Counted from the first letter of the stretch, positions 1 through 8,187 are shown. The stretch is 64,000 nt of DNA from CAZWDL01 sp964632995 (GCA_964632995.1 CAZWDL010000001.1:62001-126000), one strand, 5' to 3'. The notes: generated by a model from the sequence alone, not told the origin. Numbers and translations: made by a program.

Positions 1-13
1 TTAGCAAAATAAA

Positions 14-547
14 ATGAAAAAAATCTTCTGGATAAATCTTGCCCGCGGAATCAGTCTCCTGAATGAATGGGTAGGACGTTCGGTGTCCTGGCTGACGACG
101 GTCTTAGTGCTGCTCGTTTGCTTTGATGTCATTACCCGGTATTTGGCTAACAGCACCCAGGCCTGGATCATGGAGTTGGAATGGCATTTGTTCGCGCTTA
201 TTTTTCTACTGGGGGCCGGCTTTGCTTTCAAACATGACCGGCATGTACGGGTTGACTTGTTTTACGCCAAAATATCAGCAAAAAACCGGGCATATGTAGA
301 TCTCATCGGCGGAATTGTTTTCCTGCTCCCCTGGAGCCTGCTCCTCATGTACTTTTCCACCATCTATGCCTGGAGTTCCTATCAGATTGGAGAAACCTCT
401 CCGGATCCGGGTGGATTGCCGGCCCGTTATCTAATCAAGTTTTCCATAGCTCTCGGAATGGGCTTTCTTTTCTTACAGGGCGTTGCCAGCATTATCGATG
501 CTGCTATTGTAATTTCCCGTACCGGGAAAAAAACCGGCGAGCAGTAA
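14..547 (+). CDS. dctQ: TRAP transporter small permease (DctQ family)
   Basis: This 177-residue membrane protein matches the small (Q) subunit of tripartite ATP-independent periplasmic transporters, which pairs with the large M subunit to import organic acids by Na+-coupled transport. Four hydrophobic segments are visible (about residues 25-47, 57-75, 95-118 and 135-160). The motif DVITRYLANSTQAW after the first helix and the charged FKHDRHVRVDLFY loop are typical of the family. Its stop is 10 nt before the dctM start, so the two are surely cotranscribed. The start is the first ATG, only 13 nt into the window, so a binding-protein gene could lie just outside it. A TRAP binding protein does occur at 3.2-4.3 kb, but on the opposite strand. 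Confidence 0.9.
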   Translation: MKKIFWINLARGISLLNEWVGRSVSWLTTVLVLLVCFDVITRYLANSTQAWIMELEWHLFALIFLLGAGFAFKHDRHVRVDLFYAKISAKNRAYVDLIGGIVFLLPWSLLLMYFSTIYAWSSYQIGETSPDPGGLPARYLIKFSIALGMGFLFLQGVASIIDAAIVISRTGKKTGEQ

Positions 548-557
548 AAAATCCAGC

Positions 558-1865
558 ATGGAAATATTGGCCATCATTCTTTTCGCAAGCATATTCATAC
601 TCATCCTTTACGGTTATCCGGTGGCGTTTACACTGGGAGGGATATCCCTCATCTATGCTTTCTGTTTTCTGGATCCCGTAGCTTTTACGGCGCTGCCGCC
701 ACGGATCATGGGCGTCATGAGTAATTATGTTTTATTGGCCGTCCCCCTGTTTATTTATATGGGGATTATGCTGGAGCGCTCCGGTCTGGCTGAAAGCTTG
801 CTGGAAACGATGGCAATCCTGTTCGGACGGGTAAATGGGGGGCTGGCCATTTCAGTTGTCATTGTAGGCGCCTTGCTGGCGGCTTCCACCGGAATTGTCG
901 GGGCTACGGTCATTACGATGGGACTGATCAGCCTGCCTACCATGCTTAAGCGCGGGTACCGCCCCGAACTGGCTACGGGAACAATTGCCGCTTCCGGCAC
1001 CCTGGGGCAAATTATCCCCCCTTCTGTGGTGCTGGTCCTGCTGGGTAGCGTGCTCAATGTTTCCGTTGGAAAATTATTCGCCGCCGCCTTACTTCCGGGA
1101 GTGCTCCTGGTATTCTGCTACATCGCTTATATCATTATCAAAGCGACGCTGCATCCCCAATCGGCCCCCGGAATTCCAGAAGAAGAAATTAAAGCTTTTA
1201 AAGCAGAAGGGTTCACGCGAAAAGTTTTCAATGCTTTCTTTCTGCCCATGTTACTCATCCTTGCTGTGCTGGGGTCCATCTTTGCCGGCCTGGCTTCCCC
1301 AACCGAAGCGGCTGCCGTCGGAGCCATGGGAGCTACTATACTGACCATCGTACAGGGGAAGTTTAACCTGGAAGTGCTGCGCGGCGTCATGCGGGAAACC
1401 ACTCATCTGACCAGTATGGTTTTCCTGATTTTACTGGGTGCGACGACTTTTTCCTTTGTTTTTCGCGAAATGAACGGCGACGAGTATCTGATTACCCTGA
1501 TTCAGCAATCGGATCTTTCTCCACAGGTTTTCCTTTTTCTTGTCATGATCGTTGTATTCATCGCGGGCTTTTTTATCGATTTCATTGAAATCATTTTTAT
1601 CATCGTGCCTATAGTGGCGCCCATCTTTGTGGAATATGGCGTCGACCTGATCTGGATCGGGGTTTTGCTGGGGCTAAATCTGCAGACCTCTTTTCTCTCT
1701 CCCCCCTTCGGATTTTCCCTCTTCTATCTGAAAGGCGTGGCTCCGCCGGCGGTTACTACTCAGCATTTGTACCGGGGAATCGCACCTTTCGTGGTCATTC
1801 AAATGGTCTTTTTAGCGATCGTGATATTATTTCCAGAGGTATTGTTTCTTTTTGACGGTCAATGA
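558..1865 (+). CDS. dctM: TRAP transporter large permease (DctM family)
   Basis: This 435-residue protein is the usual length for the large (M) subunit of TRAP transporters, the channel-forming Na+/solute symporter of the DctM/SiaM fold. About twelve hydrophobic helices are readable. The conserved SGLAESLLETMAILFGRVNGG stretch and the glycine/threonine-rich AASTGIVGATVITMGLISLP and LASPTEAAAVGAMGA segments match the inverted-repeat halves of the family. It follows dctQ at 10 nt. The downstream gene fragment at 2.08-3.0 kb is unrelated, so the operon ends here. The substrate cannot be read from this subunit. If it works with the binding protein at 3166-4293, a 2-oxo acid or lactate-like acid is a reasonable guess. 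Confidence 0.92.
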   Translation: MEILAIILFASIFILILYGYPVAFTLGGISLIYAFCFLDPVAFTALPPRIMGVMSNYVLLAVPLFIYMGIMLERSGLAESLLETMAILFGRVNGGLAISVVIVGALLAASTGIVGATVITMGLISLPTMLKRGYRPELATGTIAASGTLGQIIPPSVVLVLLGSVLNVSVGKLFAAALLPGVLLVFCYIAYIIIKATLHPQSAPGIPEEEIKAFKAEGFTRKVFNAFFLPMLLILAVLGSIFAGLASPTEAAAVGAMGATILTIVQGKFNLEVLRGVMRETTHLTSMVFLILLGATTFSFVFREMNGDEYLITLIQQSDLSPQVFLFLVMIVVFIAGFFIDFIEIIFIIVPIVAPIFVEYGVDLIWIGVLLGLNLQTSFLSPPFGFSLFYLKGVAPPAVTTQHLYRGIAPFVVIQMVFLAIVILFPEVLFLFDGQ

Positions 1866-2067
1866 CTATTCTCTCCGCACGAAAAACCCATGAATAATCC
1901 GGGTTAACTTTTCTTTTATCAATTGTAATATAAACGGTTCTTGGAAAAATGGAGAAGCCGCGCCCCATTTGATATAAATCCTGATTCACTCCCCAGTTAC
2001 ACCTTTCAGAAAAAAACGCGATAAGATAGGATCGCAAATACTTGACGTTTTAATCTGCATTAATTAA

Positions 2068-3003
2068 AAATTTATTTATCGATGGTTTACCCTGGAAGGC
2101 AGTTTGCCTGCCAATTCGGTTACGGCGGTAATTACCGTTACTGAACCCGGTCATTACGGGGTGGAAGTCATTGATGAATCAAATGGATGTTCAGCGCTTG
2201 ACTCCGTTCGTGTATTGGCCTCGGAGGCGCCTAGCGGAGCGGAAATAGCCGCGGAACCGACCTGCGCCGGTGAGGAACAGGGCCGCCTGCTCATCAATGA
2301 AGTGAAGGGTGGAACCGCGCCTTTTGTCTTCAGCCTGAACGGCCGTCCTTACAGCGATTTGACTGAAATCAGAAATTTGCAAGGCGGTGAATACGAGTTT
2401 CTCATCGAAGATGCGAATGGTTGCCTTTGGGACACCCTGCTGATCATCCCCGAACTCGACCCACTGAATATCGATCTAGGGGTCGATCTGGATATGGAGC
2501 AGGGCGATTCGATCTACCTCTTACCGAGTGTAAACATCTCGCAATCGCAAATCGCCGACATCATCTGGACGCCGGCACAATGGCTAAGTTGTACCGATTG
2601 CCTCGATCCGGTTGCCAGCCCGGAGGCTTCCACCACTTACCGCTTGGAAATCATCGATATCAACGGCTGCAGTGGAGAAGACGAGATCGCCATCCTGGTG
2701 GATGACCGTACGCCGGTATATATCCCCGACGCCTTTTCTCCCAACGGGGACGGCAACAATGACCGCTTCACCATCTTCTCCGGCGAGCGTGTGGCCCGGA
2801 TCCGGGAACTACGCATTTTCACCCGCTGGGGCGAAATGGTCTATTTTGAAGAAATTTTCCCGCCTAACGACCTGCAATTCGGCTGGGACGGCAACTTCCA
2901 GGGCCAGGCGATGAATGCTGCAGTCTTTGTCTACTTGGCCGTAGTGGAACTGGCTAACGGGAAAGAGGTGATGCTGAAAGGGGACTTTGTGCTGATGCGA
3001 TAG
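2068..3003 (+). pseudogene. 5'-truncated T9SS type-B sorting (gliding-motility C-terminal) protein
   Basis: The reading frame is open from 2068 and encodes the last ~310 residues of a large secreted adhesin-like protein. The C-terminal ~95 residues (YIPDAFSPNGDGNNDRFTIF, then FTRWGEMVYF and GWDGNFQGQAM) are a classic CHU_C/type-B sorting domain that directs export through the type IX system. Upstream are Ig/PKD- and SprB-like repeats (about 2104-2700). There is no signal peptide and no ATG at the head. Recognisable repeat sequence (YRWFTLEGSLPANS) begins directly after an in-frame TAA at 2065 in AT-rich DNA, upstream of the only possible start (TTG 2104). I therefore call it a 3' remnant of a longer gene, or the product of an assembly join. 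It lies between dctM and MITE-like element A. Confidence 0.75.
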
Positions 3004-3010
3004 AAGAATA

Positions 3011-3167
3011 GAGTTTAGAAGTTTAGCGCTTCGCCCTTCCTACGGACCGTCCGGTCAGGCTCGCTGTTTAGGAATTTAGAAGATCTGAAACCGGAAAGCT
3101 CGTTTTCAGACCGTCTAAACTCCTAAACCAGCCGCCCCTGCTGGGCGGCGACTAAACTTCTAAACTC
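3011..3167 (+). repeat. MITE-like element, copy A
   Basis: This 157-bp non-coding element is bounded by perfect 16-bp terminal inverted repeats, GAGTTTAGAAGTTTAG at 3011-3026 and its complement at 3152-3167. Inside it are further GTTTAG-type motifs, a GC-rich hairpin with the core GGACCGTCCGGTC, a second hairpin built on AGATCTGAAA / TTTCAGACC, and a third GC-rich hairpin near the right end. A diverged copy lies in inverted orientation at 6121-6278. The right TIR overlaps the TGA stop of the binding-protein gene at 3166-3168, so the element may also end transcription from both sides. Confidence 0.85.
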
Positions 3168-4293
3168 ATGTTTCTTGAATTTGCTCGTAAAACATCCGCT
3201 CTGTAATCGCCGAGTAATCGGCGGCCTGCCGCCGGAACTTATCATAAGATTCATACACCCGCTTGGCGAAGGGTTCACTATCGACGACCTCCCGGATGAC
3301 TTCGTCCGTGTAAAGGCGCAGTTGGCGCAGGACCTCCTGTGGGAAGGGGCGGATTTCAGCATCGCTGTTCAGGACTTCCTGCAGGGCCGCACTGTTTTTG
3401 GCTTCCATGGTCGACAGGCACCAGTTGTTGACGTAGAGCGAGGCGCCGCGGACGATGGCTTGCAGATCGGAGGGCAGAGCATCGTAGATGCCTTTATTGA
3501 CAAAAAATTCCAGCGCGGTGCCGGGCTCATGCCAGCCAGGCGTGTAGTAGTACTTGGCGATTTCGTGAAAACCCATTAGCGTATCGTGAAAGGGCCCCAG
3601 CCATTCGGTGGCGTCGATAACGCCGCGTTCCAGGCCGGTGTAGATTTCGCCGCCGGCGAGCAGGACCGGGGCGCCGCCCGCTTTTTCCAGCACTTTTCCT
3701 CCCAGGCCGGGTATGCGCATCTTCAATCCCTTCAGATCGGCGATGCTGTTGATCTCACGGTTGAACCAGCCTCCCATCTGTACACCGGTATTGCCCCCGA
3801 GCAGGGGCACCAGGCCGAAGTCTCTGTATAATTCTTCCCACAGCTCCAAGCCGCCGCCGCTGATAATCCAGGAATTGACCTGCTGGGCGTTCATGCCGAA
3901 AGGAACTGAAGCAAAAAACTGCGCCGCCGGCGATTTCCCTGCCCAGTAATAAGCCGCCCCGCTGCCCAGTTCGGCGGCGCCGCTCTGCACCGCATCGAAG
4001 GACTCCAGGGCAGGGACGAGCTCGCCGCCCCCGTATACGCGCACCTGTATACGCCCGCCGGACATCTGCTCAAGCAAATCGGCGTACAACTGACAAGCCT
4101 CTCCGAGGATCGGAAAGTTGGGCGGCCAGGTGGTTACCATCTTCCACTTGTACTGCTGCCCGCTGACGATAGCCGTCGAGCCGTTGGTTTTGCTTTGCGC
4201 AAAATTCTTGCCGAGAAATAAACGCAGCGCCACCGGCAGGGAAATGGTGCCGATGGCAACGCCTTTGAAAAAGTCTTTTCGCGTGATTTTCAT
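3166..4293 (-). CDS. TRAP transporter substrate-binding protein (DctP/TakP-like)
   Basis: This 375-residue protein is a periplasmic solute receptor of the DctP superfamily, closest in pattern to the TakP 2-oxo-acid-binding group. Recognisable segments are WKMVTTWPPNFPILGE at the mature N-terminus, QVRVYGGGELVPALESFDAV, GWFNREINSIADLKGLKMRI and the ligand-anchoring LERGVIDATEWLGPFHD. The leader (MKITRKDFFKGVAIGTISLP) looks like a Tat-type signal but has RK instead of the twin arginine, so export may be by Sec or a relaxed Tat signal. It is the natural partner of DctQM at the window start, yet it is on the opposite strand and 1.3 kb away, separated by an adhesin remnant and a MITE-like element. 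That suggests a local rearrangement. Confidence 0.9.
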   Translation of the reverse strand: MKITRKDFFKGVAIGTISLPVALRLFLGKNFAQSKTNGSTAIVSGQQYKWKMVTTWPPNFPILGEACQLYADLLEQMSGGRIQVRVYGGGELVPALESFDAVQSGAAELGSGAAYYWAGKSPAAQFFASVPFGMNAQQVNSWIISGGGLELWEELYRDFGLVPLLGGNTGVQMGGWFNREINSIADLKGLKMRIPGLGGKVLEKAGGAPVLLAGGEIYTGLERGVIDATEWLGPFHDTLMGFHEIAKYYYTPGWHEPGTALEFFVNKGIYDALPSDLQAIVRGASLYVNNWCLSTMEAKNSAALQEVLNSDAEIRPFPQEVLRQLRLYTDEVIREVVDSEPFAKRVYESYDKFRRQAADYSAITERMFYEQIQET

Positions 4294-4392
4294 ATATCCT
4301 TCTTCTGGTGCAACCGAAAAGTAAGAAAAATCGGAGATATGGGGGCGTGGGGGGAAAGGTTCAAGGTTGAGTTTACTCTGAAAAGTAGAATT

Positions 4393-4431
4393 ACACAGAG
4401 ATACACGGAGGAGGCACAGAGACGCACGGAG
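4393..4431. repeat. CACAGAG/CACGGAG short tandem repeat
   Basis: Two imperfect direct units of the form CACAGAGA-NN-CACGGAG lie head to tail, the first with TA and the second with CG as the spacer. Purine-rich CACAGAG/CACGGAG repeats like this recur as dispersed intergenic sequence in many unrelated bacterial genomes. I attach no function to it. Confidence 0.6.
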
Positions 4432-4700
4432 TTACTTGAGCTTCAAGAGTTCAAGATGTTGGTTTAATGTTAAGTTATTTTACTCATCTAGAATTTTCTC
4501 AAAATTATAATTTCAAAAAACAATAATAAAACAAATTTTTAATCCTGTCTGAAATTCCCTCAAATCATGTCCGTCCAAAAACTAGTGCCCGAGGCACCAG
4601 AGTAAATTCCGAAACAGAAAATTGCGGAATCTGTTCCCTACGTCAAGCGCATATACAAGCAACTAAGAGTGGTTAAAAAACATTTTGTGGTTTTTATTCG

Positions 4701-4708
4701 TATATTTG
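4701..4708 (+). promoter_or_regulatory. candidate Bacteroidota -7 box
   Basis: TATATTTG matches the TAnnTTTG -7 consensus of the Bacteroidota primary sigma factor and lies 15 nt upstream of the radical SAM ATG at 4723. No good TTTG -33 element is visible at the expected ~19-bp spacing (the nearest TTTTG is at 4683-4687, too close), so the call is tentative. Confidence 0.3.
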
Positions 4709-4722
4709 CATAAAATGTTTGC

Positions 4723-5784
4723 ATGCCGAAACCGGAACGATATCTGAAGGGTAGGGGAGCGCAGATCAATCCCGCCAACCCCTTCCATAACCTGCAATAC
4801 GAAGAAGATCCCTTGCTGTTCGATCCGGATGGCGAGACGGATCTGCGGACGGAATACATCCCGGTCTATCCAAAGACCATGCTGAACAAGGTGGACAGCC
4901 CGGATATCGGCCCGGCCTGGTCCATGAATCCCTATCAGGGGTGCGAACATGGCTGCGTATACTGCTATGCTCGCAATACACACACGTATTGGGGCTACAG
5001 CGCCGGTGTGGAGTTTGAGCAGAAAATTCTGGTAAAAAAAGACGCGCCGAAAATTCTGGAGGCGACGCTGAAAAAGCCTTCCTGGCAAGCTACACCGATC
5101 ATGCTGGCCGGCAACACCGATTGCTACCAGCCGGCGGAGCAGAAATTCCAAATCACCCGGCAGATTCTGGAAGTCCTGTGGAAATACCGCCATCCGGTGG
5201 GCATCATCACCAAAAACAGTCTGGTGCTGCGCGATTTAGACTTGCTTCGGCAACTCAATGAGGAGCGCTTGATTAAGGTGTCGATTTCCGTCACCACGCT
5301 GCAGGAAGAACTGCGCCGCTTCCTGGAACCCCGCACCGCTTCCGTCAAGGCCCGCCTGAAGACGATTGAGACGCTGGCCAAGAACGATATCCCCGTTAAC
5401 GTCATGCTGGCCCCCATCATCCCCGGTCTGAACGAGCACGAAATTATGGATATGGCCAAAACCGTCGCCGGGCTCGGCGCCGGATCCATCGGCTACACCA
5501 TGGTGCGACTCAATGGCGACGTGGGCCGCATTTTCGAAGACTGGATCCGCAAGAACATGCCCGACCGCGCTGATAAAGTGCTCAACAAAATCCGCGAATG
5601 CCACGGTGGCCGCCTTAGCGACTCCCGCTTCGGAACCCGCATGACGGGAGAGGGTAAAATCGCGGAAATCATTCAGCAGCAAATCAAACTGGCGAAAAAA
5701 CTGTACTTCCCGGAACGGCCGAAGTTTGAATACAATCTTTCCCTGCATCAGGACTTTAAGACGCCTCAGTTAAAATTGTTTTGA
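4723..5784 (+). CDS. PA0069-family radical SAM protein
   Basis: This 353-residue protein belongs to the PA0069/Rv2578c group of radical SAM enzymes, related to the spore photoproduct lyase-like branch. The [4Fe-4S] cluster motif is CEHGCVYCYA at about residues 72-81, preceded by the family signature SMNPYQGC. Further family landmarks are LAGNTDCYQPAEQKFQITRQ, ITKNSLVLRDLDLL and the SVTTLQEELRRFLEPR segment. The reaction is not known for the family; a DNA-repair-like role has been suggested only by similarity. The gene stands alone, with a -7-like box just upstream. Its stop overlaps junk coding remnants, and MITE-like element B lies 340 bp downstream. Confidence 0.88.
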   Translation: MPKPERYLKGRGAQINPANPFHNLQYEEDPLLFDPDGETDLRTEYIPVYPKTMLNKVDSPDIGPAWSMNPYQGCEHGCVYCYARNTHTYWGYSAGVEFEQKILVKKDAPKILEATLKKPSWQATPIMLAGNTDCYQPAEQKFQITRQILEVLWKYRHPVGIITKNSLVLRDLDLLRQLNEERLIKVSISVTTLQEELRRFLEPRTASVKARLKTIETLAKNDIPVNVMLAPIIPGLNEHEIMDMAKTVAGLGAGSIGYTMVRLNGDVGRIFEDWIRKNMPDRADKVLNKIRECHGGRLSDSRFGTRMTGEGKIAEIIQQQIKLAKKLYFPERPKFEYNLSLHQDFKTPQLKLF

Positions 5785-5949
5785 CGATCCACGCAACAAG
5801 CTCGTCAGACGCCATATCCGCTTCACGAATGTCAATATTCCACTCCTCATTCCGCCCGGAGGATTTTGAGTTTCTCTTTCACCAACCAACGATCGGCCGG
5901 GCGCTGGCGCATCGCCTGCGCAGCAAGTTCTTCCTGGTTGACGGTACGG

Positions 5950-6119
5950 TGTTCAGCCGATGCCGAAACAAAGCCACCTTTTTTGACCCGCACCAGTACC
6001 CCAAAGGCATCGAACAGGTGCTGATCAACGGAGAATTCATGGTGCGCGACGGCGCACTGACGGAAGAACTGCCGGGCCGGGTGATTACCAACCGGGAAAG
6101 TTTTAGAAACCGCCAGTGA
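5950..6119 (+). pseudogene. C-terminal remnant of an N-acyl-D-amino-acid deacylase-type amidohydrolase
   Basis: The last ~47 codons (ATFFDPHQYPKGIEQVLING, then EFMVRDGALTEELPGRVI) match the extreme C-terminus of D-aminoacylase/N-acyl-D-amino-acid deacylase family amidohydrolases, where this segment closes the small beta domain that follows the metal-binding barrel. The remaining ~450 residues and the metal-binding histidines are absent. Upstream, between 5785 and about 5960, the plus-strand frame has no family resemblance. The minus strand over 5860-5970 reads like the end of a different protein (QEELAAQAMRQRPADRWLVK, stop soon after). This is a mosaic of gene ends. The TGA at 6117-6119 abuts MITE-like element B. 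Confidence 0.7.
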
Positions 6120-6120
6120 G

Positions 6121-6278
6121 AAGTTTAGAAGTTTAGTCGCCGGCCACTTCGTGGCGGCTGGTTTAGAAGTTTAGCAGGTCTGAAAATGAGATTCTCGGTT
6201 TCAGACCTACTAATCTTCTAAACAGCGAGCCCGACCGGAGGGTCCGTAGGAAGGGCGAAGCGCTAAACTTCTAAACTC
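6121..6278 (-). repeat. MITE-like element, copy B (inverted relative to A)
   Basis: This 158-bp element is a reverse-complement relative of the element at 3011-3167. The right terminal repeat (6263-6278) is CTAAACTTCTAAACTC, and the left end (6121-6136) matches its complement at 15 of 16 positions. The internal order of hairpins is inverted: the GGCCAC/GTGGC hairpin comes first, then the TCTGAAAATGAG / CTCGGTTTCAGA hairpin, then the AGGGTCCGTAGGAAGGGCGAAGC arm that matches copy A. Like copy A, it begins directly after a stop codon and is followed by CATGT. Together the copies bracket a 3.1-kb segment. Confidence 0.85.
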
Positions 6279-6293
6279 ATGTCGGCTGACAAC

Positions 6294-6869
6294 TCATTTA
6301 ATGTGTATCGCCTTGAAATACACCGGATGCACCTTTTCCTTCCATTCCTGGTTCTCTTCACAAACCCAGTACGTACCGCTGTAAGTAATTTCTTCCTTTA
6401 ACGGCCCGATTTCCCCTTCCAGGTAGATGCGCAGATCCGTTCTGCCGGCTTCCACGGCGCTTAAAATAAATATCGCTTTCCGCGAAGCGCCGTTTCCGAT
6501 ATTTCCCAGCGAATGGATGTCACGGTAGGAGTCAGGGCCTTTAGGTTTGGGCACAAACTGCACCCCGAAGCCGTGCGCGATCTCTACGCTTACCTTGATG
6601 TCTCGCAGGTCGAACCCTGTGTCATTGATTACTTCCACCCGGAAGCGGGCGGATTCACCGACGTCCAAACTGTCGCCGGGGTAGTCGTATAACCGCGTTT
6701 TGATCGTCACATTCTGGAAAGTAGCCTCGAACAATTGCTTCAGCAAGCGATTGGCCCAGGCGGGCTGGTGCAGGGCTTCTTCCCCCAAGTGGGCTAGGTG
6801 CTCGGGGAGGGGGACGAAAGTGGGGTTTTCCTTTTTCTTCTTATCCGATGTCGTCTTTTTTGTAGTCAT
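6294..6869 (-). CDS. hypothetical protein with an Ig-like/CARDB-like domain
   Basis: I do not recognise this 191-residue protein as a named family. It has a lysine-rich N-terminus (TTKKTTSDKKKKEN) and no signal peptide, then a short helical segment. A beta-rich domain from about residue 55 to 175 follows the pattern of bacterial CARDB/DUF11-type Ig folds (VEVINDTGFDLRDIKVSVEI, then an ILSAVEAGRTDLRIYLEGEI strand pair). The cytoplasmic setting is unusual for such a fold. The stop lies 15 bp beyond MITE-like element B. It is transcribed toward the element, which could serve as its terminator. Confidence 0.6.
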   Translation of the reverse strand: MTTKKTTSDKKKKENPTFVPLPEHLAHLGEEALHQPAWANRLLKQLFEATFQNVTIKTRLYDYPGDSLDVGESARFRVEVINDTGFDLRDIKVSVEIAHGFGVQFVPKPKGPDSYRDIHSLGNIGNGASRKAIFILSAVEAGRTDLRIYLEGEIGPLKEEITYSGTYWVCEENQEWKEKVHPVYFKAIHIK

Positions 6870-6994
6870 AGCGGCTGGGTTTGAAATTTGGCAGGTTTAA
6901 TTTTATAATTAACGACTACCACACAAAAAGACAATGATAATCCTCATGAAAAGGGGAGATTTTTCGTTATTGCTGAGGCAAATTCCCGGCGCAT

Positions 6995-7390
6995 TCAATC
7001 TTCGCTTTGAACCGCTTCCATCAAATAGCGGATCAAATCCGTTGTAGACACAATACCGACGATTTGAGGGCCATCCAGAATGGGAACCGCATGGAACTCA
7101 TTCTCCAACAGTATATTCGCCAGTTCGCCGATCGGCGCATCTTTCTGCAAACCTACCGGATCGGGCGTCATGAAGTCTTCCACTTTAAGCGATCGGCGGG
7201 TTTTATTGTCCGTCAGACCACGCAGATCGGTAAGGCTCAGCATGCCGGACAGTTCGCCGTCCGATATCACCGGTGCGTGCCGCAAATGGTGGATGCGAAA
7301 GGTCTTCTCCGCTTCCAGAATAGAATCTTCGGCATCCAATAGTATCAGCTCTTTGGACATAATCTCGGAAACAGGGAGCTCGGTTATCAT
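6995..7390 (-). CDS. tandem CBS-domain protein
   Basis: This 131-residue protein consists of two CBS motifs and nothing else: residues 1-60 (VSEIMSKELILLDAEDSILE, then HLRHAPVISDGELSGMLS) and 61-125 (VEDFMTPDPVGL, then FHAVPILDGPQIVGIVSTTD). Such Bateman pairs bind adenosyl nucleotides and act as energy sensors, often for a partner not encoded nearby. I chose the ATG at 7390 because the 29 codons upstream in the frame are cysteine- and tyrosine-rich and unlike the family, while the start MITELPVSEIM fits it. Nothing next to it suggests the partner. Confidence 0.85.
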   Translation of the reverse strand: MITELPVSEIMSKELILLDAEDSILEAEKTFRIHHLRHAPVISDGELSGMLSLTDLRGLTDNKTRRSLKVEDFMTPDPVGLQKDAPIGELANILLENEFHAVPILDGPQIVGIVSTTDLIRYLMEAVQSED

Positions 7391-7479
7391 GGTCGTTGCG
7401 TTTAGAAGGTTCTTCGAATTACAGTAAGTTGGCGTAATATAATAATTGCGGCAATGATAATTGTCAGAATAAACCAAGG

Positions 7480-7508
7480 ATTGAAGGATGGAGGGATTGG
7501 AGGATTGA
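7480..7508 (+). repeat. left 29-bp inverted repeat flanking the Uma2 gene
   Basis: The purine-rich sequence starting ATTGAAGGATGGAGGGATTG matches the reverse complement of 8240-8268 at 28 of 29 positions. With its partner it encloses 731 bp that contains one gene, the Uma2-type nuclease. The size and arrangement resemble a mobile cassette or two copies of a short interspersed repeat in opposite orientation. Confidence 0.8.
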
Positions 7509-7596
7509 ATAGGAGCTAACGATAAAAACGTTGACTTATGTAATTATGTTAAGTAGTTTTTAAAGGAAATTTCACAAATAAATAGGGGACTATTCC

Positions 7597-8187
7597 TCAT
7601 TTCTCATCCGGCTGACCAAAATCTACATACTGGTACAGGGTATGCAAATCAAAACGCATATCCAGCCATTGCAGGTCAATTTCCGTATCTTCGCCTTCGT
7701 ATAAACGATACGTCCACAGGTGATTGCGACTTTGCCGGCCATAGACGTCGACCAGGTAGTCTGACTGCGAAACGATGAGATAATATTGCAAGGAAGGGAT
7801 TTTTTGATAACGCCGCAGTTTGAATCCGCGATCGTTGGCCTCCGTATTTGGCGAAGTAATTTCCACCAATAAACGCGGATTCCTGGCGATATACGCGTCT
7901 TCGGATTCCTCGCGATCACATACGAGCATTATATCGGGATAAGGATAATAAACCTTGGGGATGACCTCCAGCTTTACATTTTCGGAGAATACGTCACAGC
8001 CTTGCGGCAAAAATTTATCCTCCAGGATGCGCGCCATATTACGCACCAAGCGGTTGTGATTTTTACTGCCGCCCGACATCGCGAATATTTCGCCCTGATA
8101 GTACTCATGACGAATTTCGCTGGAACGCTCCAATTCCAGGTATTCCTTAAAACTGATATGGCGACCGGTAGGCGCGGATGCATCCAT
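7597..8187 (-). CDS. Uma2 family (DUF820) putative restriction-like endonuclease
   Basis: This 196-residue protein belongs to the Uma2/DUF820 family, which has a PD-(D/E)XK nuclease fold and is greatly expanded in cyanobacteria, Chloroflexi and some Bacteroidota. The family start ISFKEYLELERSSEIRHEYY is present. The catalytic core is readable as YPYPDIMLVCD (Asp), PRLLVEITSPNTEANDRGFK (Glu, with Lys downstream) and LRRYQKIPSLQYYLIVSQ. The biological role of the family is unproven; association with mobile DNA is common. Here the gene is alone between a nearly perfect 29-bp inverted repeat (7480-7508 and 8240-8268). The 13-mer ATTATGTTAAGTA also occurs directly at 7543-7555 and 8295-8307, which supports horizontal acquisition. 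Confidence 0.88.
   Translation of the reverse strand: MDASAPTGRHISFKEYLELERSSEIRHEYYQGEIFAMSGGSKNHNRLVRNMARILEDKFLPQGCDVFSENVKLEVIPKVYYPYPDIMLVCDREESEDAYIARNPRLLVEITSPNTEANDRGFKLRRYQKIPSLQYYLIVSQSDYLVDVYGRQSRNHLWTYRLYEGEDTEIDLQWLDMRFDLHTLYQYVDFGQPDEK

Larger units (their letters stand above)
4294..4722. other. 429-bp intergenic region with short tandem repeat
   Basis: No gene is seen here. The region separates the divergent binding-protein and radical SAM genes and is AT-rich at its right end. At 4393-4431 there are two tandem ~20-bp units built from CACAGAG and CACGGAG heptamers. A TATATTTG box at 4701-4708, just before the radical SAM start, fits the Bacteroidota -7 promoter element. Confidence 0.6.
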
